Part shown: piece after piece, positions 23,100 to 34,377 of the stretch
Position numbering within the stretch: the first letter of the stretch is position 1
Layout of the letters: each line of letters opens with the position of its first letter
Assembly (NCBI GenBank): GCA_050084985.1
Contig: JBITNC010000001.1
Span: forward strand, 32,922,001-32,986,000
Length of the DNA: 64,000 nt
Reading direction: 5' to 3'
Source of the DNA: Nageia nagi
Lineage: Eukaryota > Pinophyta
Notes under the pieces: generated by a model
What the model was told of the DNA's origin: nothing
The model's database searches: none
Seen by the model: only the letters and a program-made list of their open reading frames with translations
Translations under genes and position numbers: made by a program

Positions 23100-24889
23100 C
23101 GGTGGAAAGAACCTCATGCCATGATTATTTCTATAGAATTGGCAATGTGTCCATATTCATGACAGTTGTAACACTCAACAGGATACTCCTTTAGTGGGCC
23201 AAATGCATTCCTAGTAACAAAGGTTCTTGGAGTGATATTATACTTACATTCAAAAATTTTGTGTCCAGACGCATTGCATTTGAAACAGTATCCATTAAAG
23301 GGATGGATGTATCTATTATATTGTTGAGTACTTCTTGGTCCTGCATAGGGTCTTCTTTGGAATGCACTTGAGTGAAGCCATCATCCTCCAGTCCTGAGCT
23401 ATCTTCCTTCTTCTTGGTTTCTTTTATGTTTTCCCTTTTTATGTCATTGGAAGATTGTCCTTGTTCATATCCCAGACCAGATTTATCAGAAAACATTCTT
23501 TGACTGTTAATGATTTCACTGAGTTTAGTCGACCTTCCTTCTAGATATTCAAAAGAGCTGATTCTCTTGGTGACTTCCTCTAGTTGCATATGTAGCCCAG
23601 TTATTTCTTCTTCAAGCTTACTGCAATTTTTAACTTTCACAAGAAGCTGTTCCTCCAAACTCTCATTTATCCTCTTAGATTCTTCCACTTCTATTTTTAA
23701 GGTTTCTATAATATTACTTGCATCATCAAACCTTTTTGAGAGTTTCTTATTTTTCTTTACTTCTTTATTCAGTTCATTCAATGTTGTTATTAGTTCTTCT
23801 TCAAGATCAATCTCAATCTCACAGCCATTTTCTTCATCTGTCTCTTCCTTTTTATGTTCTTGGGCATTTTGATTATCTTCATTTAGTTTCTCTTCAAATG
23901 CCATAAACAATGCTCCATTGTATTCTTTTTTTGATTCATTACTGGAATCATCATCAGTGGAGCCTTTATTTCTGGATATGAAGCTCTATCTATTTGACCT
24001 TCTATTTCGAACATGAGATTTCATTTTGTGGTTTTTCTCAAAATATGATTCTTGATCATCTTTATTAGTTTTTCTATATGGACATTTTGAAATGAAATGA
24101 CCAATACCACCATAGTTAAAACATTTAAACGGTAGCTTGCCTTCATATTTACCTTTTCCCCTTTTTAGCTTTCTAACAAAATTTGCTTTTGCTCCATCAG
24201 ATTATTCTTCATCGTCAGAATCTATTTTGGCTTTGGTACTATTGTTGGCTTTAAATGCTACTTCCTTTTCTGAATGCTTTGCTTTTCTGATCCTCATTTC
24301 ATAAGTAGTCAGTGATCCATGCATTTCATCCATGCTGAAAGTTTTCAAATTTTTTGCTTCTTCAATAGTAGACACCTTTGAATCAAAGTGAGATGTGAGA
24401 GATCGCAGTACCTTTTTCACGATGACATGATCTTCAATTTCTTCCCCAAGACCTCTGATTGCATTAGTAATTTCATTTACTCTCAACATGTATGCTTTGA
24501 TGGTTTCATCTTCATTCATCTTTAGAACTTCGAATTGAGCTCTATAAGTTTGGAGTTTTGCTTCCTTGACTTTCTCATCTCCTTCGTGAATGCTCTTCAA
24601 CTTATTCCATATTTCTTTTGTAGATTTGCATGCCATAACTTTCACCAGTTCACTGTCCACTAGACCACACATTAGAGCATTTCTTGCTTTTGCATCATAT
24701 TCAAATGCCTTTCTTTCTGCTTCATCTAATGGACCTATAGGGGGAGGAGTGTATCCCCTTTTAACAGCATCCCAAGTACCAAAACCTAATGCACTGAGAT
24801 AAGTCTTCATTCAGAATTTTCCAAAAAGCATAATTGTTTCCATCAAAGAGAGGTGCTTTGTTAGATGAGAAACCTTCTTTGCTTGCCAT
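23100..24889 (-). pseudogene. Copia-1 gag with zinc knuckles and coiled coil
   Basis: The start ATG at 24889 begins MASKEGFSSNKAPLFDGNNY. A one-base shift near 24815 breaks the frame, which resumes as MKTYLSALGFGTWDAVKRGY (24810-24202). This is a UBN2-type gag with KEIWNKLKSIHEGDEKVKEA. A TAA at 24200 precedes a knuckle CFNYGGIGHFISKC near 24110 whose second Cys is Tyr. A long charged coiled coil follows (23910-23340: ELNKEVKKNKKLSKRF, ESLEEQLLVKVKNCSKLEEE). After a frameshift near 23300 there is an intact knuckle CFKCNASGHKIFEC and a further CYNCHEYGHIANS. Gag would assemble the particle and bind RNA. Confidence 0.9.
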
Positions 24890-24935
24890 AATGCCACTAC
24901 CAGGATCTCCTTAGCTATTATAGCCTAAGTAGGAA

Positions 24936-24951
24936 CCTGGCTCTGATACCA
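24936..24951 (-). promoter_or_regulatory. Copia-1 primer-binding site (initiator Met tRNA)
   Basis: The minus strand reads tggtatcagagccagg, complementary to the 3' end of plant initiator methionine tRNA, two bases inside the 5' LTR. Confidence 0.95.
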
Positions 24952-24953
24952 AT

Positions 24954-26841
24954 TGTTGGACTTCGAGTGACACTGAGAGGGGGGTGAATCAGTGTATATA
25001 AAAATAATCAATTTAACCTTCTTAAATAAAATAGATTAAAAGCTAGAGACAATTGAGCAAGCACACCAATACATCACACAACACCAGATGTAACAAGGTT
25101 CACCAGATTGGCTACATCCCCAAAAATGATTGCTTGGACACCAATCCAAATCTAGCCATTAAAGAAAGCTTACAGATTCATAGTACCAACTGTGAAGGGT
25201 AGCACTAACTACCACTTTGCAAATAGTAGCACCTACTGCTTGGAGCACCAACTCCAGCTCTCAAGCACCCACTTGAGACAACATTCAAAAAGGAGGAAAG
25301 AATACAGTTCTAGAAGACCCTCAATGGTCTAACTCTAATGTTCACTATTTTATCTTTGCACACAGCTCCAAAGTAACACACTTAAACAATCACACTCCTA
25401 TCTACATATTTGTTTGCTCACTTCATGTTCTCCTGATACTCCCCTCTTCCACACTATTACCTCCTCTCTCACACTTCTCTACTTGCCACATTTCACTCCT
25501 CTCTCACCCTTCTCTACACGTGCTTCATCACCAAATCTCCAATAGACCCTTCTCTACACACCATTTTTCACACTTCACGTACTTTCCTGCAACCGTTACA
25601 CATCAAGAAAGCCCCTCATGAAATTGTTCCTATCATGACATGTTACCAACAACAAACTGAAAAAGAATCTTTATTTGTAACTGCTCCTATACTAAAGAGA
25701 GTTCACTATCTGAGTCTGCAACTGCTGTAACTGATGAACGCTCCTCTTGCTCAAACATAGTTGTTCAGACAAATGTAGCTCTTTCTCCACTAATTTTAGA
25801 GATTTAATAGTATCTAATTATTTCTATAATTCTGGACTCTTTTCTTCTTCATAATGGTATTTTTGCTAATTCTAAACTCTTTGTCTCGCTTACCAGATGT
25901 TTATTATATACATCATGATGTCATCATCTCCAGACTCTGAAAGTAGAGTAAAACTCTTCCCGCATGATGTCATCATCTCTGGAATCTGGTCTTTACCAAA
26001 ATGCGACTATCTTATCCTCTATGACATCATCCTTTTAATCCAAAACATTTACTTTATGGACTCCGAATTTTCAATCTCTCTTTGCTGATCTCATCTCTGC
26101 ATTTCGGAATGCTTTATTCACCAGCTCTGGCTATTTGATCACTCTTTGTTGACCTCATCATCTCTAGAACCCAGTTCTATTAAAGAATGTGAACATCATT
26201 CTCCCTATGACATCATCTCTTGCTTTTGGAATGTTTTACTCACTAGCTCCAGCTCTTTTAGTCGCCCCTTACTGACCTCATCACTTCCAGGATTTGGGCT
26301 CATTCAAAAAATGTGAATGTGGTTCTCCTCGTGATGTCATCTTCATATTTCTAGAGTGCTCTACTTCCAGAATACTTAATTAACTGGTTCTGGCTCCTTA
26401 ATTTCTCTTTGCTAACCTCACCTTCTTCGAAACCCAAACTTTTCAACAACTCTCACCTTCTTTGGAACCTAAATTTTTCACAACTCTCACCTTCTCCAGA
26501 ACCTAGATTTTTCACAACTCTCACCTTCTCTGGAACCTGGACTTTTCAACAACTCTCACCTTCTCTGAAACTCAGATTTTTCCACAACTCTCACCTTCTC
26601 CGGAACCTAGATTTTTCACAACTCTCACCTTCTCCGGAACTCAAACTTTTCAACAACTCTCACCTTCTCTGGAACCTGGATTTTTCCACAACTGAGCTTT
26701 ATCATTTCATTTTGGAACATCATCCCGGGGATCTTAAAATGAACTCATACTACTGCGCGAAGACACAGCCAAAACCAAATGGACATGAAGACACAGCCAA
26801 AACCACGTGTTGACAACAATGACAATCACCCATGCTCAACA
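24954..26841 (-). repeat. Copia-1 5' LTR
   Basis: Pairs with 17708-19594. It starts tgttggacttcg and ends ctcaaca. In transcription order (from 26841 down) the 34-bp array lies early in U3, followed by the TGATGTCA cluster. Confidence 0.96.
26415..26695. repeat. 34-bp tandem array in Copia-1 5' LTR, about eight units
   Basis: Same unit as 19163-19447 (acaactctcaccttctctgg and variants). Unit number is similar and the units have diverged independently between the two LTRs. Confidence 0.92.
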
Positions 26842-26846
26842 AGTGT
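26842..26846. repeat. Target-site duplication of Copia-1, right copy (agtgt)
   Basis: Exact match to 17703-17707, immediately after the terminal CA of Copia-1. Confidence 0.93.
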
Positions 26847-27190
26847 AGGATTTATTAGAGTCATTTTTGGCTATCAATTTTGTATCTATTCCTAGAAAGC
26901 ATAACCAAGTAGCTAATGCACTTGCTAGAAGAGAAACATGTTATAACCCTGCTCATCAGAAAAGAGGGGCTCTTAGAGTCAAAGTTCAATGTAGGCCTTC
27001 AGTACCTAATGTTGCAAACTTTTGGTAGGTATTTGACTCTGATGAGCATATTATCAACTTCCTTATAGATGAATCAATGGCTCACACTTTTGGTACTCAA
27101 GAAATGCCTAATTATTTCTAAGAATCAAATGTCATTCAGCTTAGAAATAATGTAATACCAAAAGAATTACTATCTTTTAAAAGACCATTT
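26842..27190 (+). pseudogene. Gypsy-1 aRNH, C-terminal part and linker
   Basis: Continues the domain interrupted at 17707: LDLLESFLAINFVSIPRKHN then QVANALARRETCYNPAHQKR. The HNxxADALA motif that ends RNase H reads NQVANALA, so the last acidic residue is Asn. A linker with RPSVPNVANFW and FDSDEHIINFLID follows, broken by TAG codons. Gypsy-2 has the matching end at about 44130-44170. Confidence 0.8.
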
Positions 27191-27399
27191 GATTAAAAAG
27201 ATGTCCTAAGGGCCAAGTCTTTGGTCATCTTAAAGGAGAATTATGTTGAGCTAGAGGTAGAGCCTAATAAATTCATAAAAGTTGATTTAGAGTGTATTGG
27301 TGTAGAAAAGGCTGCTATGTCTCAAATTTATCATGAGTTTTCCTAAGCAATTGCTTGGACTTATGATAATCTTAAGACATATGATAAAGATATAATCCA

Positions 27400-28130
27400 A
27401 CACATGGTCAAGCTTGAACCAAAAGCTAAATCATACAAGCAAAAATAGAGATTTATAAATTCAAAAATAGAAGAAGCTATGAAACAAGAGTTGATCAAGC
27501 TCCTTGATTCAAAAATCATTTATCCTATTAAGCATTCTTCTTGGGTTGCAAATTTAGTTCCTATGAGAAAGAAAAGTGGATAAATAAAACTCTATGTTGA
27601 TTTTAGAAATTTGAATAAAGTGTCTCTGAAAGATAATTATCCTCTCCCTCTTATGGAGTAGATCCTACATATAGTAGTCAAAGCTTGCTATTTTTCAATG
27701 ATCAATGGTTACTTAGAATTTAACCAAATTTGGGTAAAGGATGAAAATCAATTCAAAATAGCTTTTACAACTAAATGGAGGATATTTGCTTTTCAAAGGA
27801 TGCCATTTGTTCTTTCTAATGTAGGAGATACTTTTCAAAGAGCCATGGATCATGCATTTGGCAAGTTGATAAACAAGATTATATTGATCTATCTAGATGA
27901 TATCATTGTCTTCTCCAAAAGTAGAAGTGATCACCTAGAACATCTAAGATTAGTATTTAAAAAATGCATGAAGTTTGGCATTTCAATCAACCCAAAAAAG
28001 TTAATTTTTATGGTCAACTAAGGAAAGCTACTTGGCCATATTATCTCAAAAGAGGGGCTAGCAATTGATCTAGATAGAGTAAAAGCTATAGAGGCATTAC
28101 CACTCCCTCTAACAAGGCCTTAAAATCATT
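27400..28130 (+). pseudogene. Gypsy-1 reverse transcriptase
   Basis: Ty3/gypsy RT. It has KQELIKLLDSKIIYPIKHSS, WVANLVPMRKKSG, a TAG, LYVDFRNLNKVSLKDNYPLP, then the open segment 27698-28021. That segment reads FKIAFTTKWRIFAFQRMPFV, TFQRAMDHAFG and YLDDIIVFSKS (YLDD at 27890-27901, catalytic pair intact). The thumb has FGISINPKKL and, after a TAG, LGHIISKEGLAIDLDRVKAI. The stops found within it are TAG. In an active element it would copy the RNA into cDNA. Confidence 0.92.
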
Positions 28131-28199
28131 CCTTGGTCAAATCAATTTTGTTATGAAGTTTATTAATAATTTTTTAGAAATTGTATCTCCAATCACTTC

Positions 28200-28720
28200 A
28201 ATGCTAAAAAAACATGCTATATTTTTCTAGTCATGTGAAGTAAAAGTAGCCTTCAAAGAGTTAAAAAAGGTTATAACAGAAGCTCCTATGCTTAAAAACC
28301 TTAGTATGTCAAAATATTTCATCATGTATGCACATGGAGTAGATAAGAGCATTGCTATAATTCTAGCATAGAAGGATGATAATAACGAGGAACACCTAAT
28401 TACCTTTCATAGTCAAACACTGCATCAACACCAAGCAAGGTACTCATTTATTAAAAATCAAGTGTTTTCCATTATAAAGGAACTTAAAAAGTTCAAGTAT
28501 TATGTCTACCACAATAGAATCCTTGTATATACTATTCATTTAGATGTAAGAAATTATATTGTATAAGGAGATCTAGGTGAAGGAAAAGCTAGTGGGATTA
28601 CTAAAATAATAGAATATGATATAGAGATCAAGCCAACCAAGCTGATCAGAGGTAGGGCTCTCTATGAAAATATGGCTAAAGCTTCACACATGATTACTTT
28701 TATGGAAGATGAGTAGCAAC
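28200..28720 (+). pseudogene. Gypsy-1 native RNase H, catalytically degenerate
   Basis: Follows the RT: FKELKKVITEAPML, FIMYAHGVDKSIAIILA, LITFHSQTLHQHQARYSFIK, ELKKFKYYVYHNRILVYTIH. It ends with IEYDIEIKPTKLIRGRALYE, a segment typical of Tat-clade pol. The aspartate expected in the first block (DAS in most gypsy elements) is missing (AHGVD). This fits the Tat pattern, in which the native domain loses activity and the acquired aRNH takes over. Stops interrupt the frame. Confidence 0.8.
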
Positions 28721-28779
28721 TTAATCAAGAAAGTGATTGGATTAAGCAAATTATTATATATTTTCAAATGGGTAAGTGC

Positions 28780-29910
28780 CCTAAAACTTTAGATAGATTC
28801 TAAAAAGGAGATTCAGGTTACATGCCCTAAAATTTATTAATATAGATGAAACTCTTCTTATATGTGTGATTGAAGATGAATTCCATAGAATATTGCATGA
28901 ATTTCATTATGCATTCTTTAGCAAACATTATAGTGGACCAACTATAGTAGCAAAAGTATTACAAGCTAGATATTATTGGCCCACTATATTTTAAGACTCA
29001 TTCAAGATTACATGGGAATGTGATTAGTGCAACAAATTTGTGGAAAAGAGAAAATAAGCTACCATGCCTCTCAAACCTATGGTAGTCAAAGAGCCTTTTC
29101 AATAGTGGGGTATGGACTTTATTGGTGTCATAAACCCCAATTCTTTGGTAGGCCACAAATTTATTTTAACTACAATAGATTACTTCACTAGATGGTCAAA
29201 GGCTATGCCATGCAAAACTATAGATCAAGAAGTAGTAATTCAAATGATTAAAAGAATAATCACTCACTTTGGAATCCCACAAACTATAATGTTAGATAAT
29301 GGTATAGCATTTATCAAAGGTAATCTCTCAAGCTTTTAGCTCAATATGGAATCTACTAGTTATTCTCTTCAAACTATTACCCACAAGGTAATGGGTTAGC
29401 TAAATTAACTAACATAAATTTAACCCAGATCATCAAAAGAATAATTTAAGAAAATCCTAGATAGTGGCATACACAGTTGGACTATACATTATGGGTTGAT
29501 AGAATTAGTATAAAATTAGCAATAAAGACATTCCCATATGCATTAGTGTATGGTAAAAGACCAGTGTTGCCAGTATGTATGGAGTTACCAACTTTAAAAA
29601 TCTTGCATGAAATGAAGACCATTACTTTAAGCCATTATAGTCTAGATATTATCAACTTTTGAAATTGGAAGATCAAAACAAAGCATATGATTCATTTCAA
29701 CATCATCAACACATCATCAAGAGGTGGTTTGATAAAAAAAGTCTTCCTAGGTGAAGTTTGAATCAAGTGATATTGTCCTCAAATGGGAAATGGAAAGAAA
29801 AAAACCTAGAAGATACCAAAAATTTAACTCTCTTTGGAGAATGCCTTACATAATTACCTAAGCTATGCAAAGTAATGCATTCAAGTTATAAGATTTTACC
29901 AGGTCCTAAG
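28780..29910 (+). pseudogene. Gypsy-1 integrase
   Basis: The N-terminal zinc domain reads LHEFHYAFFSKHYSGPTIVA, ARYYWPTIF and CD*CNKF (HHCC, with a stop between the cysteines). The core has WGMDFIGVINPNSLVGHKFI (first Asp), TTIDYFTRWSKAMP and IMLDNGIAF (second Asp; 29112-29339). After a frameshift near 29345, NYYPQGNGLAKLTN follows, where relatives have a Glu in GLAEST; the catalytic Glu is Lys here. The end has PYALVYGKRPVLP (29477-29662). The copy is inactive by active-site and frame damage. Confidence 0.88.
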
Positions 29911-30549
29911 AATTACCTATTCCCATCAATAGTATCTATTTAAAATATTATTAGGTGATAAGGTAAGATTGTATTCCCCATAAGGCATTGTATAGTGTAA
30001 ATATTGTAAAAAAACTGTTATTTTATTATTTGCATAGTTTTTAAGAAAAGTAAATAGTCTTTAATGATCAAATTTAATTCAATATTATTAGGAGTTAATG
30101 TGGCATACTGCTTAGCTATCAACTTTAATTCAGCTTAGTCAAGAGCTAATGCTGGCATGTTGCTTAGCTATCACTAAATTAAATAGCATTTAAGAAAAAA
30201 TTTCCTCAAATTTCATGAACCACCATACAAGCACAACAAATTAAATTTGTATACTTTGAAATTACTAATCTAGCCTATGCCAACTCAATCCGTACAATGC
30301 ATGGATCTCAAGATTCTCAAAAAGTAATTCCATTAATGGAAATATTGCCAACCTTGGACAAATAAAACTCCTCCCATACTTTGTAGTTTGACACTTATCA
30401 AATTTCAAGCACTTAAGTTTTTAGAGAATTCAAAGCTTAGAGATTTTAGAGTTGAGTCATCTTAAAAAAGAGAGAAGTTGCATAACCTTGTATTGCCTAG
30501 ACTACTATTTTTAATGATAACTAGATGTTCAAGAAAAGGTGATAATATC
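29911..30549 (+). other. Spacer between Gypsy-1 pol and 3' ORF
   Basis: Non-coding. It contains an imperfect direct duplication of about 40 bp with the core tgcttagctatca at about 30107 and 30160. Gypsy-2 has a comparable spacer at about 40550-41100. Confidence 0.6.
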
Positions 30550-33500
30550 ATGGTAACCTCTTAGTCATCCTCTATAGTCAAAGTGGAACAACTTGACACT
30601 GACCTACTCTCTCTACAAGAAGAATATCTCAAGAATTCATTAGGAGTGAACTAAATTAAGATGAGGGTTATCAGTCATATGGATACATGGAGAGTTGACC
30701 CTAACTGCATTCTTTTGAAGTTAAATACACTTGAAGTGAGTGGAAAAGGAAAATCTCTTTCTAATTCTAAAAGAGATGTCATGATTGATCAAGGTTTGGC
30801 ATATTATGTGCCTTATGAATCCTTCACCTACCCTAAGCTCTTGTACTTCCTTGCATATAGATGTCATCAAAAAGGGTTACCAAATTGGTATGTTCAAGAG
30901 CACTAAAGAGGGAGATGCTTCTAAGCCAATTTTTGAACCAATGTTAGATTACTCTCCAGAATCCATTATCCAGGCATTTGACATTCCAATAGATTGGACA
31001 TTTCACGTTAAAAAACAAATTGATTTGAAAAAAGAGAAATATGATTTTTATATTAATCAAGATGAGATGTTGAGCTAGATTAGTGGGAGATACTAGGATA
31101 GCAAAAAGGTAAAAATCTTGGTGAGCTACCAAATAGCTCTTTTTGAAAGGAATAAAGATAAAGAAGTGCTATAGGCAGTCATGATCATTTTACAAAAGAA
31201 AACCCAGATAGAAGCAAATGAAGCTATGGTGTGCATAGCTTATAATATTTTAGAAACCCATGTCTGCTATGATTTCTTGGCTTTCATAATTAGAGAAATT
31301 AAGATATTTTTATTCAAGATTAATAAATTATATTTAAAATATTCTTCCTATCTCTAATGGCTATTTTTCGATCAAAATTTGGACAAACTAATAGAGGTAG
31401 GGCTCCCAATTGAGCCAACTAGTTCTAGTGCTATGTTGGTGCTAATTAACATAATGGTGGCAATTTCAACCAAGTTGTATGGATCCTAATATGAGTTCAT
31501 GGATAAGTTCTATGTAATTGTAGTGAAAATTTTGATTGAAAAACTCTCCAGTAGGCTACACAAGAGCACAATAAGGGAGCTATAAGGTAGGAATAAAATC
31601 AATGACTAGTACTTCTTAAAAAATTACATTATAATAATAAGGTATGGGTATTTTGAAAAACCCTTCTTTTTGCCTAAATATGTTACCCCCCAATTTTATT
31701 CAATAGAGATGGGTAAGAAAATTTGTGCTATAGAGAGTAAATATGAGGCTAGGGGCAATTTAAAGTCTATTGTAAATATACCAATATCTACTAAGAATTT
31801 TACTCTATTAGAAATAGGATGTACAGATAGTATTACCTAATTTAGTGTACAAAAATTCAAATTAGATAAGGTGATAACTACATGGATGTATGACCCATTA
31901 GGGGAAATGACTTAGTTAATAAGGACTAGCAAAAAAATCCAACATTAATCCATGATAGTAGGCCCCATATTGAATATTTTGTAAATAAAAATGAGTAGGA
32001 AGGAGAATTGTACCCATATTGAGAATTTGTACCTCTAAATAAAGCCTAAATGGCTCTAGAAGGAATAAGGAAATATAGAAACTAGAAAAATAAGAGAAAA
32101 AATTTTGTCTTCAACCCATAGGTCTTCACCCAATCAACACATCTTGGGTGGGGTACCAATAAAATTTATTATTTTACAAGATTTAGATTTGAGTACACCA
32201 TAAAAATTCACCACATTGAAGGTGAGTTATTTGCAAAATTCAAATATGATAAATATTGGTAGGTAGAATATTCTAAAGATCCTTTGCTAGAGTTAGGATA
32301 TCCTCTTCCTCCTCATTTTCATGGGAAACCTACTATAAAGAAGAAGATAGCATAAATAAAGCAACCATCTAGCATGGTTCAAGTCCTAAAGAAGGGAGAA
32401 TAAAACCCTTCAAATACCACTACTTCCTAGGAACCATCTCCAAAAGAGAAAAGAAAAATTCAAACTTTATCCTAAAAGGAGCAGACATTAGAGAAAGAGG
32501 AAAAACCAATTAAAAAGGCTTGATCAATTATAGTAAGGTCATAGTCACAAATGATTGTACATTCACCTACAGATGCAATGGAAGAAGTCCCAAAAGTGGT
32601 GATAAAAGAGAAATTTTTTTTTGATCTAGAATAGTTCAAATAGCCATAGGATACTGAAGTTAATGGTGCATGATAAGCCTAGGAACAACAACAAGAAGAT
32701 ACCTTGATAGAGGAATAAAGTTGGGAAAGTGTACTTGAGGTTAGAAGGATAGTATTAGGGACACCCAAAGGTGGACTGAGAGATGATGGAGATGTTGATG
32801 ATGATGATGAATTTAAAAGGAAGGACTCTGGCCAAATGGATAAGCTTAAGGAACAAGATGAGGTAATGGAAGAGGCCAAACTTGAACCAAAAGTCTAGTA
32901 GTTAACTACCCTAGTAATCCCAACCAATTTAGCAAGTGAGACACCTATTATAGGTGAAATTGTTTCCACTCATTCTTTTATTCCTATTGCCTTGTAAGAG
33001 GACATAAAATCTATTTTTTATACACAAATTATAGATCCCATTATTTAGTTAACTTTTGTAAATAAATCACTTATGATCCTTGAGCAACAGTCGAGAATTT
33101 TGAACAAAGTAATAGAGACAAGGGATATAAAAATTGCTCAAATGCCTTTCAAAGAAGGGCATCTAGATCTTACTCACATGGTAGTTATATATGTAAATAT
33201 GCAAAGTGCACTAGCTATTGACTAGTCTAAATTTTTGGTAAACACCTCAATGGTAGATAGAAAAAATCTTTAAAAAATGGAGGCTAAATTAAATAAATTG
33301 AATAAAAATATTGACCAATATAAGAAAGACTACTCCCTTAAGGATAAAATAATAGCTAGGTTGTAGAATAAGAATAAAGATTTGATTATAAAGCTTGAGA
33401 AATAGAATATTGAATTTGATAAGAGCATGACAACATTAAGAGCTAAGCTAGACACTATCAACCAAGTGATAGAAGAGCTCAAAGCTCAGGCTACATTTAT

Positions 33501-34340
33501 GAATGCTGAAAAAATAAAATAGATAAAGGTCAAGATACAAACAATTAGTGTAGCAAATATAGTTCTATCAGATGATAATTGAAAGCTATTACTATTAATG
33601 AAATTTTTTAAAAAAATCCTTGGTAGAGCAAGTTGGTGATAGAATGATAACATTATCTCACTTGCACCTACTCAAAGAGGAAGCTATATAGGCCATTAAA
33701 AAATTTCATGCTCAAAAGTGCTCTCCATAGGCTAGCTTTGGATGTACCTAGAAAAGTTTTATAAAAGATGCAAGTTTGATTAAGGATAGTGACTAAAAAG
33801 GAGTTTGAAATAGTATACTCCAAGCCAAGAAAATCATATTAGAAGAGAATCCAAGAGATTTATGATCTCTAAAGTTTAGTATTCAAAATGCATATAAATA
33901 AACACTAGCTCATAATAGAGTTGGTATTTGTTAATAATTTTTTTAATTCTTTAGTTGAAATAAAGGCTCCTAAAATATGGGAAGAGTAGAATGTATAAGG
34001 TAGTGCTACAAATTGGGTAGCCAATACCATTCAATTTTTAGAACAATATTTTTCTAAGACCCAAATATCAGATCTATAGCAAATAAATGAGTTGACTTAG
34101 AAAGCCATTATAAAATTTTTACATGCTAGAAAGCTAAATAGTGTCTTGAAAGGGTTTAGGGTAGATACTAAGAAGATTAAGGTATCCCTCATCCTCTCAC
34201 AAGCTAATTATATAGATTTTAGTGAACTAAATAAAAGGATATAGGCATTCCTCCCACCAAACATGATGGTAGTAATTGAGATTACAACTAAACCCACTTA
34301 TGGGCAAGCTACTAGGAGCAGTAGTTGATAGGCTCTTTTC
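30550..34340 (+). pseudogene. Gypsy-1 long 3' ORF, unknown function, coiled-coil C terminus
   Basis: A sense-strand reading frame of about 1,260 codons between integrase and the 3' LTR. ATG 30550 is chosen because Gypsy-2 has the matching ATG at 40543. Recognisable pieces are MRVISHMDTWRVDPN, PSPTLSSCTSLHIDVIKKGY, PESIIQAFDIPIDW and DKLIEVGLPIEPTSSSAM with YEFMDKFY. A polar, proline- and glutamate-rich middle (32.3-32.9 kb) follows. The end is a long heptad-rich coiled coil (about 33.05-33.6 kb: LNKLNKNIDQYKKDY, MTTLRAKLDTINQVIEELKA). No signal peptide, membrane helix or cleavage site typical of an envelope protein was seen. Many TAG stops and at least one frameshift (near 30850). The function is unknown to me. 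Confidence 0.7.
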
Positions 34341-34377
34341 TCCAATAGGCAGAGACCACTAAGAGCTACCAAAAGAT

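Larger units (their letters stand above)
17708..26841 (-). mobile_element. Copia-1: nearly complete Ty1/copia LTR retrotransposon
   Basis: A 9134-bp minus-strand element with TG...CA LTRs at 17708-19594 and 24954-26841 (1887 and 1888 bp). It has a perfect 5-bp target duplication agtgt, an initiator-Met primer site inside the right LTR, and a polypurine tract next to the left LTR. Minus-strand gene order is gag, protease, integrase, RT, RNase H, which is diagnostic of Ty1/copia. I count about 15 differences in the first 310 bp of the LTR pair, the fewest of the four nested elements, so it is the latest insertion. At least four frameshifts and several Gln-to-stop changes make it non-autonomous. 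Confidence 0.96.

Noticed and set aside
23510-23872. 120-codon plus-strand frame, Ser/Leu-rich
   Set aside because: Antisense shadow of the coiled-coil part of Copia-1 gag. The minus strand carries the family motifs. The same applies to 54339-54611 over Copia-2 gag.
30550-34340. Envelope-like gene in Gypsy-1
   Set aside because: No signal peptide, transmembrane helix or cleavage site is visible. The coiled coil and acidic linker do not by themselves indicate an envelope.
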